Part shown: positions 17,149-25,929 of the stretch, one piece after another
How the letters are laid out: the number at the start of each line of letters is the position of its first letter
Position numbering within the stretch: the stretch's first letter is position 1
NCBI RefSeq assembly: GCF_022810305.1
Contig: NZ_JALGQH010000016.1
Span: forward strand, 1-64,000
Direction: 5' to 3'
Source of the DNA: Rhodococcus sp. ARC_M6
GTDB taxonomy: Bacteria > Actinomycetota > Actinomycetes > Mycobacteriales > Mycobacteriaceae
DNA length: 64,000 bases
Notes under the pieces: generated by a model
Seen by the model: the letters and a program-made list of their open reading frames with translations, nothing else
Told to the model about the DNA's origin: nothing
Database searches by the model: none
Program-made: the position numbers and the translations under genes

Positions 17149-17664
17149 GTGAAAATTACTCGTTCGGCCGTGTTCGCGGCCACAGCCATCTGTGCCCTTC
17201 TTCTCGCAGCATGTGGAAGTAGTGACAAGACGTCGACCGCGATTTCGACTACTTCAGTGGCCGTAACGTCCCCGACGTCCACCGCGAAGGTAGTTCCGTC
17301 GGAATCGGCCGGTAACCCAGCAGCCAAGACGGCTTCAGATCCTCGTTGCGCTCCCGCCAGCGCAGAGCTGACATCTCTCGTTAGCTCCGGACTATCGACC
17401 AGTGGCTATGGGTTGACCAACGGAACTGTGATCACCGATGGTCCGCTCACCTTCTACGGGGCGACCACAGTCGATGGCGCGGGAAAGACCAAGAACCGCT
17501 CCGACGTGTGGGTAATCAACGGCAATGTCGCGTACGCCTCGACTGGTGGCGCACGAAACGGTGGAAGCTGGAGCAAAGCAAGTGATGCACCCTTGAAGAT
17601 TTCAGCAGGCGACGAGCGGGTTCAGGCCGTCGACAAGTGCGTCGTCAACATCACCACGGGCTGA
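17149..17664 (+). CDS. Secreted lipoprotein, unknown function
   Basis: 171 residues from a GTG. The N-terminus is a lipoprotein signal (KITRSAVFAATAICALLLAAC with lipobox LLAAC), then a Ser/Thr-rich linker and a small globular domain with two cysteines (DPRCAP, VDKCVV) that could pair. Resembles short actinobacterial envelope lipoproteins; no specific role recognised. Stands alone. Confidence 0.65.
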   Translation: MKITRSAVFAATAICALLLAACGSSDKTSTAISTTSVAVTSPTSTAKVVPSESAGNPAAKTASDPRCAPASAELTSLVSSGLSTSGYGLTNGTVITDGPLTFYGATTVDGAGKTKNRSDVWVINGNVAYASTGGARNGGSWSKASDAPLKISAGDERVQAVDKCVVNITTG

Positions 17665-18017
17665 ACCGCACGGGCAAGGCCGGTGCGCACCCAGACAGAT
17701 AATCCTTTGCCAGTTACCGTATTTCAACGGTAGCTGGTTCCAGGAGTAGGTACAGCGCGCTATTTTGCCGCCGTCCCCAATGAACTAGTTCGGTGGGCGA
17801 TGCCAGTCGAGAGTCTGGTTGTGGGCCGGCCTTGAATGCGTAGGCGATTCGTTGTCTGCAGTGATGAGTGCCCTGGATCCACTCAAGGGCTTCGAGCACT
17901 ACGCCCGGGGAATGAACGCGCCACGTATTGGGGAATCTGCAGCACAGCTCGCCGACCGCGATTTCCGGGATCTGCGTCCTGGTCCTCTCGTGTTGCGTTA
18001 CCAGCAACATTATTTGA
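17665..18017. other. Intergenic gap of about 350 bp
   Basis: No gene recognised. The flanking genes converge, so this should hold terminators, but no strong hairpin was seen. Confidence 0.4.
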
Positions 18018-19736
18018 TCAATTGCGGTTTGTTTTTTCCGTTCCGGGTTGTGTGAAGCCGGGCAGTGTCCACTTGGCGATCATGCGGTCCTTCAGTTCTG
18101 GTCCTTGTCCGAGGAGATAGATCAGGAAGTATCGATCTTCCTGGGGTTCGAATTTGATCCGGAATCCTCTTGCAGTGCCGGCGTCCAAGGCCGCGAGAGC
18201 TTCCTCTGAATTGACTACCTTCGCCGACCCGTGGATGACCCCGGCATCGCCGAGAGCGAGTTCCTTGGATCCCAGCTTGAGCGTGAAATCCTTCCACGTG
18301 AAGTGAGCGGGGCCGCTTTCTGTGAGCTGTGTGCGTAGTTTCGGTGAGTCCAAACCGGACAGAGGCGCAGTCCAGTTGGTGATTCGGGGTGAGGCTGTGA
18401 GGTGTCCGTCGATGATGATCCGCGCGACGCGCAGGTTCACCCGCTCCCAGGGGGTTATTTCTTCCGGAATTGCGAAGGAGTGGTTGCAGAATTCCTGTAC
18501 CACGCTGAGATCGAGTGCGATGCCGTATATCTCGGCGAGTTCTTGTTCCAGTGCCGGGTCGGTCGGCTCCCCGTTGGTTTGATGGGATGCCAGGAAGTCG
18601 TCTTTGATGTAGACCTTGAAGATCCCGGGCGACCGCAACGAATCGAGGAGGTCGAGAACAGCTAGTGCATCCTTGGGGCGAATTCTGTGAAAATTGTACG
18701 AGAGACGGGATTCTCCCGATCCCCCTGTGCTGATCGGAGCCAAAAGCTCAACCTCTAGGTGCTCGTAGAACGAGATTTCGAGTGAGTAGCCGACTGATCC
18801 GTGGTTGATGTACGTGATTCGACCTTCGTGCGCTGACCTGAGTGTCCCGTCGGTGCCGAAGAAGCGAAGCTCAGCGAACTCGCCGACCGCAGGGTTGTCG
18901 TTGAGTGGCTCCATCCGGACCGTGACATTGCCGGGTGTACCGGCAATGGCTTGGGGCCCCCGGATCACCATGTTGTTGACGACGTGCGGCGGTAGCACGA
19001 TTGCTCCGGAGGCGCCGAAATTCATCGACTGCTCAAATTTTCTGCGCACATCGTCGTGTTCAGGGCCGAAGACGCTGTCGAAGCTCACGGTGATGGGGCT
19101 TTTCTTATGAGCGTCAGTGTCTTTGGGGCGGACCGTGTAGGTAACTTTGTCGCCTACCCGGGAAAAGTCGGTGGCCCAGAAGAGGTCGGTGGAGTCTGCT
19201 TGTGCTCCGAGGTCCAGTATCCGGCGGGTGAGCGGTTTGGAACTGCCGGTGAGCGTCTCCGTTTCGAGACGATACAACTCGACTTCAGGTCGCAGGTGAT
19301 CGCGCCGGAGGTAACGATAGACGTCCGGAAACTCGGCAATCAGGACGTCCAATCCCACACGGTCGAGAATGGTGACGGGCGGCCGGTCGGGTCCTCCTAA
19401 TCCCTCAACGAATGTTCGTTCGCCAGGAGTGAGCTTTGCGGGGATCACGAGAATCCACTCGGATGGGGGCGGCGACAGCTTCGTCGCTCGTTCGAATGAG
19501 TTGCGAATCTGTTTGTGGCGGGTTGTCTTCTTATCTCCGGAGAATCCGTCTGGGAAGTACTTCAACTGGTGGATGCGCCGGCGATCACTCTGTCGAACTT
19601 CGACGTCGATTCCGCCGTCACCGCCCCGCCCGTCCGGGCAGGTCACTGTCGCAATGCCCTGCCACTTCCGCGTCAGCAGCGTCTCGACGATTCTTTCGAA
19701 GTCGTCCTTCCCGATCTTGTCCCAGTCCACGCTCAA
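18018..19736 (-). CDS. Mrr-like PD-(D/E)XK nuclease-domain protein, orphan
   Basis: 572 residues from a TTG with AAAGG eight bases upstream. The N-terminal 60 residues look like an Mrr/restriction endonuclease-type fold: FERIVETLL (E14), GRGGDGGIDVEV with D44, then HQLKYF with the Q-x-K at 57-59. The remaining 430 residues are a long, mainly soluble region with no domain I recognise. No methyltransferase or helicase partner lies nearby. Its 5' end sits only 84 bp from a truncated ATPase gene, suggesting it arrived by insertion. Single-gene defence nuclease is a reasonable guess, but not shown. Confidence 0.6.
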   Translation of the reverse strand: MSVDWDKIGKDDFERIVETLLTRKWQGIATVTCPDGRGGDGGIDVEVRQSDRRRIHQLKYFPDGFSGDKKTTRHKQIRNSFERATKLSPPPSEWILVIPAKLTPGERTFVEGLGGPDRPPVTILDRVGLDVLIAEFPDVYRYLRRDHLRPEVELYRLETETLTGSSKPLTRRILDLGAQADSTDLFWATDFSRVGDKVTYTVRPKDTDAHKKSPITVSFDSVFGPEHDDVRRKFEQSMNFGASGAIVLPPHVVNNMVIRGPQAIAGTPGNVTVRMEPLNDNPAVGEFAELRFFGTDGTLRSAHEGRITYINHGSVGYSLEISFYEHLEVELLAPISTGGSGESRLSYNFHRIRPKDALAVLDLLDSLRSPGIFKVYIKDDFLASHQTNGEPTDPALEQELAEIYGIALDLSVVQEFCNHSFAIPEEITPWERVNLRVARIIIDGHLTASPRITNWTAPLSGLDSPKLRTQLTESGPAHFTWKDFTLKLGSKELALGDAGVIHGSAKVVNSEEALAALDAGTARGFRIKFEPQEDRYFLIYLLGQGPELKDRMIAKWTLPGFTQPGTEKTNRN

Positions 19737-19820
19737 TTCAATAGCCTTTCAGTCGTCATCGCAGAAAGTAATCACCATGTGTGCGCTTGCACCACCAGCA
19801 GTTGTTCCATTTATCCCGCC

Positions 19821-21068
19821 TCAGGCAGGGGCTAGGAACTCGCCGCCGCGGTGGGTGCCATGTAGTCCGTGGCCGGCGACAGCAGTAACGTCATCGGCCG
19901 CGTCGAGGGTCGCGGCGGCGGCGAGGATCGCTCGGGCGAGGGGGTGTTCACTGCGCGCTTCGAGTGCTGCTGCGGCCGAAAGTGCTTGTTCGCGGGTGGT
20001 TCCGGGTGTGGTGACGACGGCGATGACTTCGGGTGCTCCGGCGGTGAGAGTGCCGGTCTTGTCGAGGGCGACCACCGTGATGCGGCCGAGTTCTTCGAGT
20101 GCAGCTCCACCTTTGACGAGGGCGCCGTTTCGGCTTGCGGCACCGATTGCCGCCACCACCGACAGTGGCACGGAGATCGCGAGTGCGCAGGGCGATGCGG
20201 CGACGAGCACTACCAGGGCGCGTTCGATCCACAGCATCGGATCGCCGAGGAGTGCGCCGATTCCGGCGACCAGTGCGGCGAGGACCATGATCGCCGGTAC
20301 CAGGGGGCGGGCGATGCGGTCGGCGAGGCGTTGGCCGGATCCCTTGCGGTCCTGGGCTTCTTCGACGATGTGCACGATCCGAGCGAGTGAGCTGTCGGAG
20401 GCGCGGGCGGTGACGTCGACTTCGATGGCTCCGCCGCCGTTGATCGCGCCCGCATGGAGTTGATCGCCCGGTCCGGCTTCGACCGGGACTGATTCGCCGG
20501 TGATCGCGGACAGGTCCAGGCTCGTGGTGCCGGCGGCGATGGTGCCGTCGGTGGCGGCGCGTTCACCGGGGCGCACGAGCATCCGGTCGCCGACGGCCAA
20601 TTCGTCCGGTGTGATCGTGACTTCGCGGCCGCCGCGTAGGACGGAGACGGTCGGGGGCACCAGTGCGAGGAGTGCTCGCAGGCCGCGGCGGGTTTTGGTC
20701 ACGGCATAGTGTTCGAGGCCTTCGGCGATCGAGAACAAGATCCCGAGCATCGCAGCTTCGGTGATCTGTCCGAGTGCGATCGCGCCGATGGCGGCGATCG
20801 TCATCAACGTTCCGACGCCGATGCGGCCGTGTCGTAGGTTCCTCGCGGTGTTCGGCACGAAGGTCGACGCCGCGACCACGGCGGCGACCAGGGCTACCGC
20901 TGTGCCGGCGATATCGGAGCCGGTGAGTCCGATCAGCCAGGAGATCGCCAGTAAAAGCGCTGCTGCGGCGGCCACTTGCAGGTCGCGGACATGCCAGAGT
21001 CGTTGCTCACTCTCGTGGGCATCGGGCGCGGGAGAGTCGAGGTCTGGGCCGCAGCACGCGTCAGCCAT
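19821..21068 (-). pseudogene. Heavy-metal P-type ATPase, C-terminally truncated
   Basis: 415 residues of a P1B-type ATPase close to the intact one at 55274-57223 (about 650 residues). Present: metal-binding-like N-terminus MADACCGPD, actuator TGESVPVEAG, membrane SPCALA, phosphorylation site DKTGTLT and the nucleotide-binding SEHPLA. It then stops in HRGGEFLAPA, before the second half of the nucleotide domain, the GDGVND hinge and the last membrane helices. It cannot form a working pump. ATG 21068 overlaps the DUF3703 stop by eight bases. The truncation lies beside the nuclease gene. Confidence 0.85.
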
Positions 21069-21453
21069 GGGTGCTCTCCGGTTCGGCTGCAGAGTCGATG
21101 TCTTCAGTGCGGCTGCGCGCCAGCACTTTCTGCAGATCCTCCGGGATCGGCATCGGTGTCATCAGGCCGACAGCCGTGCGTCCGGTGTTACCGACCGGAT
21201 ACCGCCCGGTCAGGGATCCGGGCGCGGCGACCACGATGCGCAGGACCTGTCCGAGAGCCTCGCGGCGATCATGTTGCCGCAGCGCCAGGGTGAGCATCGA
21301 GAGGTGGTTACGGGTGTGAAGCCACGGGTGTGGTTGCGAGAGGATATGGGCGCGTTCGAGGTGACTCCAGCGGATCGCGTCGTCGGAAGCGGTGTGCGCG
21401 GAGGACATTTCACGCTCGTACAGTGCGCGAACTGCGGTGTTCGGTGTCGACAT
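21061..21453 (-). CDS. DUF3703 family protein
   Basis: 130 residues; clearly homologous to the product at 57726-58067 (shared WSHLERAHILSQPHPWLHTRNH and RYPVGNTGR). DUF3703 genes travel with cation-exporting ATPases and CDF pumps; the role is unknown. Conserved His and Cys-free composition gives no clear metal site beyond several His residues. Sits between the CmtR regulator and the truncated ATPase. Confidence 0.75.
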   Translation of the reverse strand: MSTPNTAVRALYEREMSSAHTASDDAIRWSHLERAHILSQPHPWLHTRNHLSMLTLALRQHDRREALGQVLRIVVAAPGSLTGRYPVGNTGRTAVGLMTPMPIPEDLQKVLARSRTEDIDSAAEPESTHG

Positions 21454-21479
21454 GGGGGGTTCTCGCTTTCGTGCTGCGG

Positions 21480-21809
21480 TCAGCAGCAGCCTTCGTCATC
21501 CGATTTCGGGCACAGGGTGGGGTCGACGGCGAGGACGAGGTCCATCAGTTGGCCGAGGGTGTCCCCGATCCGGGGATCGGCGAGTTCGTAACGGGTACGG
21601 CGTCCTTCCAGAATGGCGACGACCAGTCCGCACCCGCGCAGGCAGGCGAGGTGATTCGACAGGATCTGGCGGGAGACCCCGATCTGGTCGGCGAGGTCGG
21701 ACGGATAGCCCGGAGCCTTCCTCAAGCTCAGTAGCACCTGTGTCCTCGTCGAGTCCGAAAGTGCGTAGCCGAACCTCGACAGTGCGTCACGATGCAACAA
21801 GGTGTCCAT
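21480..21809 (-). CDS. cmtR: CmtR-type ArsR repressor (Cd/Pb sensor)
   Basis: 109 residues with the ArsR winged helix (DLADQIGVSRQILSNHLACLRGCGLVV). Cysteines at 56 and 60 in the recognition helix and at 100 match the C57/C61/C102 Cd/Pb site of Mycobacterium tuberculosis CmtR, with an added CC at the C-terminus. Releases DNA on binding Cd(II) or Pb(II) and so derepresses the DUF3703-ATPase genes behind it. The target pump is now truncated, so regulation may be vestigial. Direct repeats lie just upstream. Confidence 0.88.
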   Translation of the reverse strand: MDTLLHRDALSRFGYALSDSTRTQVLLSLRKAPGYPSDLADQIGVSRQILSNHLACLRGCGLVVAILEGRRTRYELADPRIGDTLGQLMDLVLAVDPTLCPKSDDEGCC

Positions 21810-22127
21810 AACTAAGATAATACAGAAAATTATGAATACAGGAAATAGTGAATAAACTGTTCAGTAGATTGCCGACACTCAGTGGTAAGTGCCGACGATG
21901 GGATCATGTACGTGCCGACGAACTCGAGCGGGTGAAACTCAGAGGCACCGCGAGTCGCCAATCGGAGCGTGCGCTGCCCACCGGTATCCACATGCCGGTC
22001 GAGCAATCACATCTGCCGCTCTCGTTTGCTTACCACTCGCGTGCCCGGTCGATCGGTTGGGCAGGACTCTATGCAGATCGTTGTTGAAACAGTCCAGTAC
22101 CAGGGGCGCGCGGAGGAACGATGACGG
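21810..22127. other. Intergenic gap with a CmtR-type direct repeat
   Basis: Apart from two direct repeats near the CmtR start (21820-21846) nothing was recognised in these 318 bases. Confidence 0.4.
21820..21846. promoter_or_regulatory. Direct repeats upstream of cmtR
   Basis: ATACAGAAAAT at 21820-21830 and ATACAGGAAAT at 21836-21846, offset by 16 bp, in AT-rich DNA 11-37 bp upstream of the CmtR start. Probably the operator; assignment rests on position. Confidence 0.5.
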
Positions 22128-22892
22128 CTAGTCCATAGGTTGATCCGCGGCGTCCTCGTCGAGACTCCCGTCTCGCTCCCACGGCCACGTCATCAGAGCC
22201 CAGATGATGAATACGATTGTTATCCCAGAAAACAGATACACCGGCCACGGACCCATCAGATCCAGAAGCGATGCGGTGGAAGGTTTTGCGTTGAGAAAGC
22301 CGTAGTTGGTATCGGCGATACGATTGAAAATGAAAGTGACTATCGCCCATGTCAGCGTGACCAGTACCACGAGGCGGTAGCTTCGCCAGCTAGGCCGCAT
22401 TCTCCGGCCCCACGTGAGGTAGATCGCGGCCCAGACGACAAGCAGGTGAATCACCCAGAAGGCAAGAAACTCGTAACCGGGGAAGTCCGGCCCGACTAGA
22501 GCTGGCGAAATCAACGCCTGCGTACTCAATACAAGCCCCCAGTAGTAAGTGAGGGCGAACGGCCAATGTCGGTGCGACCACAAGGCGTAGATCGCGGACA
22601 CTGTCGCGAGATCGGTGAGTTGTAGGGGTACGGATCCTCCTAGCGTGGGCGAGGACAGCGAGTAGAGCACCGCCGAGCCGTATATCACCGCCAGTATTCC
22701 GGCGAGGAAGCGGCTGAGGTGGCGAGCTTGCACTTCGGTCTGCCTACGTCCCGCCCAGATCAGAAACACAGAACCCACGACAAACAGAGCGATGACGACC
22801 CAATGCGATAGGCCGTACGCCGAGAACTCAGGTTGCGCAGAGTGCACATCTCTCACTTCCGCAGTGCCGCCGAACACACTGCTCCGGTACAA
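22128..22892 (-). CDS. TIGR02206/YwaF-like integral membrane protein
   Basis: 254 residues with about seven hydrophobic segments (for example HWVVIALFVVGSVFLIWAG and FLAFWVIHLLVVWAAIYLTW) and the family-type LQLTDLATVSAIYAL. TIGR02206 proteins have no known function. A GTG about 39 bases downstream of 22892 is another possible start. Stands alone between metal modules. Confidence 0.7.
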   Translation of the reverse strand: MYRSSVFGGTAEVRDVHSAQPEFSAYGLSHWVVIALFVVGSVFLIWAGRRQTEVQARHLSRFLAGILAVIYGSAVLYSLSSPTLGGSVPLQLTDLATVSAIYALWSHRHWPFALTYYWGLVLSTQALISPALVGPDFPGYEFLAFWVIHLLVVWAAIYLTWGRRMRPSWRSYRLVVLVTLTWAIVTFIFNRIADTNYGFLNAKPSTASLLDLMGPWPVYLFSGITIVFIIWALMTWPWERDGSLDEDAADQPMD

Positions 22893-22936
22893 CCTTCGTA
22901 GATATCTGTTCTAGTTCGGAAGTGCTGTTCCCCGAC

Positions 22937-23356
22937 TTAGTTGACGATGATCGTGTCCCCAGTGCGAGAAAGTGCGTAACTGTGTAGGGACTTCTGAGCC
23001 GGTCTTTGCACGACCGAGCCATCGACGATGGAGTATCGGCTGCCGTGACATGGGCAGTTGATCGTTCCATCGCTGATCTCGGAGACTACGCATCCCTGGT
23101 GGGTACATACCGCAGAGAAGGCTTGGAACACGCCTTCCTGCGGTTGGGTGATCACAACTTGCTCGTCCGCCAGAATGACTCCGCCGCCGACAGGAACCGC
23201 AGATATCGGAACCTTGGCGCTGCCCAGGGTTACACCGGGTTCGTTGCTGTTGTTCTGCGTGCTGCATCCGGCAACGGCGAGACAAGTTGTCGCGCAGGCT
23301 GTTGCGAGGATAGTACGGCGACCGACTTTGATGTCGGATGGATCGATCATGCTCAT
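22937..23356 (-). CDS. Rieske [2Fe-2S] protein, exported lipoprotein
   Basis: 139 residues. Tat-like signal (GRRTILATACATTCLAVAGC) with a lipobox Cys, then a Rieske domain with both cluster loops: CTHQGC and CPCHGS. The two Cys and two His ligands are complete and the extra cysteines of the loops are kept, so a high-potential cluster is likely on the outer face of the membrane. ATG overlaps the stop of the ZIP gene (ATGA). Probably shuttles electrons for the same envelope process as the multicopper oxidase. Confidence 0.85.
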   Translation of the reverse strand: MSMIDPSDIKVGRRTILATACATTCLAVAGCSTQNNSNEPGVTLGSAKVPISAVPVGGGVILADEQVVITQPQEGVFQAFSAVCTHQGCVVSEISDGTINCPCHGSRYSIVDGSVVQRPAQKSLHSYALSRTGDTIIVN

Positions 23357-24618
23357 GCGGGGACCACCAAACCAGTGAGAAACATCAGGAGTATTCCGAC
23401 ACCGACCCCGACGAGGACCAGAGGGTCCAGGTCCGAGCGGCCTTGTGTGCGCAGGGACGGTGCAATTTGGATGATGACTTGAATGATTGCACCGACCCCG
23501 ACCCCGAGCAGCAACGCAGATACTTCACGGTTGTCGACGCCCGCCCCGATAACAGCACCGAGGATTGCCGGCGCACCCGCGATCAATCCCAACCCCAACA
23601 ACGTCAGCAGAGGGGTGCGCCGCCGAGCCAATGGTGCGATGATCGCGAGCCCCTCTGTTGTGTTGTGCAGGGTGAATCCGATGACGAGGAACGCGCCGAG
23701 TGCAAGTTCACCTACCGCATACGAGGATCCGATCGCGAGGCCTTCTCCGAGATTGTGCAATCCGATGCCAATGGAAATCATCAGTGCCAGGCTGAGTTCG
23801 GACGCACCTGTCGCGCCGGCTCGGCGTCGTCTTCCACGCAGGTAGCGATCGATGCACGTGAGCGTCAGGAAGGCGATCGCTGCGCCCAGTACGACGAGAG
23901 TGCCGCCGCCGAAGGCTCCGCTCGAGGCTGTTGCCAGCTTGAACCCCTCGCTCGTGCCGTCGAAGATCAAGAAGGCGAGTAGACCGACCGTGACGGCCAG
24001 TACGAATCTGACTGCCCTGGAGCCGGCGTGCCGCATCACCGGCAGCAAGAGCATTCCGAGGAGGACCGGGATGATTCCGACGTATGTGCCTAGTAAGGCC
24101 ATCAAGCCGAAGAATGCCACTCCGGGGGCAGGAGTTGCTACGGCAGCGGGAATTTCGTGTTCGATGACCAATCCTGTGGAGGTGAGCATCGAGACGAGGT
24201 ACGGCTGTCCGGTGACCCACGGGTAGTCGAGGGTGATCGTCTCGGACCCGAGTCTGCCGATGGGATCTGCAGCTCCTACCAAATCGACGAATGTGTCGTT
24301 GACGGCAACTTGCGCGACGGTCACCGCGTCGGGGCCGGTGTTGCGTAGCGTCAACGTGATTCGGCCTGGTTCGAGGGCCGTCCGTTCGACGGAGATGTTC
24401 TCGATCGGTGGGCCGGTGCGTTCGGGGAGGCTTTGTCCGGCGAGCATTGCCAGGGCAGTCAAGGCAACGACGATGATCGCGAGTACTGCAGCGCCTCGGA
24501 GCCAAAGCCCGGCGCGAGATGCGTCGGCTTGATCGGACTCTGTCTGCGCGGAATCCTCAGTGTCAAAGGAATTCTCATGAGTGCTCGTCGGATGGGTCGG
24601 ATCCGGAGTGTCACTCAT
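23353..24618 (-). CDS. ZIP-family metal transporter with extracytoplasmic N-terminal domain
   Basis: 421 residues from ATG 24618, which overlaps the oxidase stop (ATGA). About 40 acidic residues are followed by one membrane helix (LAIIVVALTALAMLAG), an extracytoplasmic beta-rich domain of about 110 residues, and a ZIP channel with about eight helices. The binuclear metal-site helices are HNLGEGLAIG and HNTTEGLAI. ZIP proteins move Zn, Fe or Mn inward. Long N-terminal domain is unusual for the family. Second gene in a three-gene operon. Confidence 0.85.
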   Translation of the reverse strand: MSDTPDPTHPTSTHENSFDTEDSAQTESDQADASRAGLWLRGAAVLAIIVVALTALAMLAGQSLPERTGPPIENISVERTALEPGRITLTLRNTGPDAVTVAQVAVNDTFVDLVGAADPIGRLGSETITLDYPWVTGQPYLVSMLTSTGLVIEHEIPAAVATPAPGVAFFGLMALLGTYVGIIPVLLGMLLLPVMRHAGSRAVRFVLAVTVGLLAFLIFDGTSEGFKLATASSGAFGGGTLVVLGAAIAFLTLTCIDRYLRGRRRRAGATGASELSLALMISIGIGLHNLGEGLAIGSSYAVGELALGAFLVIGFTLHNTTEGLAIIAPLARRRTPLLTLLGLGLIAGAPAILGAVIGAGVDNREVSALLLGVGVGAIIQVIIQIAPSLRTQGRSDLDPLVLVGVGVGILLMFLTGLVVPA

Positions 24619-25688
24619 TCGGTCACCTCGAAGAAACCCATCCAGCCCAGATCGGCGAATTCGGTCTTGTGGGCGTGGAACATGTACTTGCCCGGGTAGG
24701 GAAAGCGCAGTTCGCATATTCCGCGTTGGCCCTGTGCCTGGATGATCGTGTCCGTGAATTCGCTGGACTCGAGCCGAGTCCCGGTCGGGTAGTAGTCGAA
24801 GAAGTTCCCGTGCACGTGGAAGCTGTTGATCGGATCGTATTCGAGGACGTTGACCAGGTAGATGCGAACCAGCTCGCCTCGTTTCACCTGTACCGGTTCG
24901 TGCATGTAGTGGAACGGGATGCCGTTGACCGCGTAGAGCTGGTTTCCTTGCCCGTCGAATGTGGTGTTGTAGCCGTGCATCACCATCACCATTTCGTCAG
25001 CCGCCGGGCGGCCCTGAGCTGGGTCGACGATGAATGTGCCGTACATGCCGCGGGCAATGTGCTCGGCGAGTGGACTGACGTGGCAGTGATAGAGATGCAA
25101 TCCGAAAGGGGTTGCATCGAATTCGTAGGTGAACGACTCGCCCGGCTCGATGATGCTCCGGCCTACCCCGGGAATTCCGTCCATTTCAGCGGGATGGATT
25201 CCGTGAAAGTGCATCGTGTGAGGGTGCGCGGAACCGTTGACGAACCGCACCCGGAGCCGGTCTCCCTCACTGCATCTCAGGGCGGGACCTGGAATGCGGG
25301 AGTTGAAGGTCCACGCGGGAAAATAGACTCCGGGTGCTACCTCGATCTCCTCGTCGGCTGCGAAGATCTCCCACTCGCGCAGGGTTCGGCCGTCAGGCAA
25401 TTCGGAAGTCGTCCCGTAGTCGAAGTCACGCAGCATTGCCGTGGGATGAAACCCGTTGGCAGTGTGGTTTACCTGCTGACCGGCTCGAAAGGTCGCACCG
25501 CTCGCACCGCCTCCGTGATGAACTCCGCCGCCTCCGCCGCCTCCGTCAGGTGCGGCGGAATCGGGGTTGGTGTTTCCGGGATGCGCGGCAGGCGATGCAG
25601 ACACCACTTTTCCTGCGTTCACCATCAGCCCGGCCGATCCGGCGAGCACCCCGCCGATCAACAATTGACGCCGCGAAGGTGCGTTCAT
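24615..25688 (-). CDS. Multicopper oxidase, Tat-exported
   Basis: 357 residues. N-terminal twin-arginine signal (SRRQLLIGGVLAGSAGLMV), a Gly/His-rich linker, then two cupredoxin domains. Copper-ligand motifs: HPHTMHFHG, HLYHCHVSPLAEHIARGM, SFHVHGNFF, and YMFHAHKTEFADLGWMGFF. The HCH and the four HxH-type motifs support type 1 and trinuclear sites. The size fits two-domain oxidases. First gene of the operon with a ZIP transporter and a Rieske protein, so an outer-surface metal oxidation (Mn, Fe or Cu) is plausible. Confidence 0.88.
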   Translation of the reverse strand: MNAPSRRQLLIGGVLAGSAGLMVNAGKVVSASPAAHPGNTNPDSAAPDGGGGGGGVHHGGGASGATFRAGQQVNHTANGFHPTAMLRDFDYGTTSELPDGRTLREWEIFAADEEIEVAPGVYFPAWTFNSRIPGPALRCSEGDRLRVRFVNGSAHPHTMHFHGIHPAEMDGIPGVGRSIIEPGESFTYEFDATPFGLHLYHCHVSPLAEHIARGMYGTFIVDPAQGRPAADEMVMVMHGYNTTFDGQGNQLYAVNGIPFHYMHEPVQVKRGELVRIYLVNVLEYDPINSFHVHGNFFDYYPTGTRLESSEFTDTIIQAQGQRGICELRFPYPGKYMFHAHKTEFADLGWMGFFEVTE

Positions 25689-25740
25689 GGCCGACCTCCC
25701 GAAGCATCGGCATTCCTAACAGTCAAGAGAGTCACACCTC

Positions 25741-25762
25741 AAAGTTTGTCATGCCGAACTTT
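25741..25762. promoter_or_regulatory. Inverted repeat upstream of the multicopper oxidase operon
   Basis: A 22-bp near-palindrome, arms AAAGTT and AACTTT around a G-CATG-C core, 53-74 bp upstream of the oxidase start. Layout resembles operators of DtxR/MntR-type metal regulators; no such regulator is encoded in the window. Confidence 0.55.
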
Positions 25763-25767
25763 ATTTT

Positions 25768-25785
25768 CATAGCTACCAAACTATG
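25768..25785. promoter_or_regulatory. Second inverted repeat in the same promoter
   Basis: CATAG-N8-CTATG. Does not fit the ACTA-N7-TAGT site of the neighbouring BlaI block (arms are reversed). Function uncertain. Confidence 0.35.
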
Positions 25786-25929
25786 GTGAATGGATTTGAT
25801 CGATACCCGGCGGGCCTCGTGAATGCCGACGCGTGGGGCGTGGTTTCGGCACCTCGCAGCGCAGAAGTTCGAGGAGACGGATTTCTGCCCCGCCGGCAGC
25901 TCTCCGACCCCGTCCGTGCTCGATTCAGG

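Noticed and set aside
25768..25785. CATAG-N8-CTATG as a further BlaI operator
   Set aside because: Arms are reversed and spacing is eight, so it does not fit the ACTA-N7-TAGT pattern.
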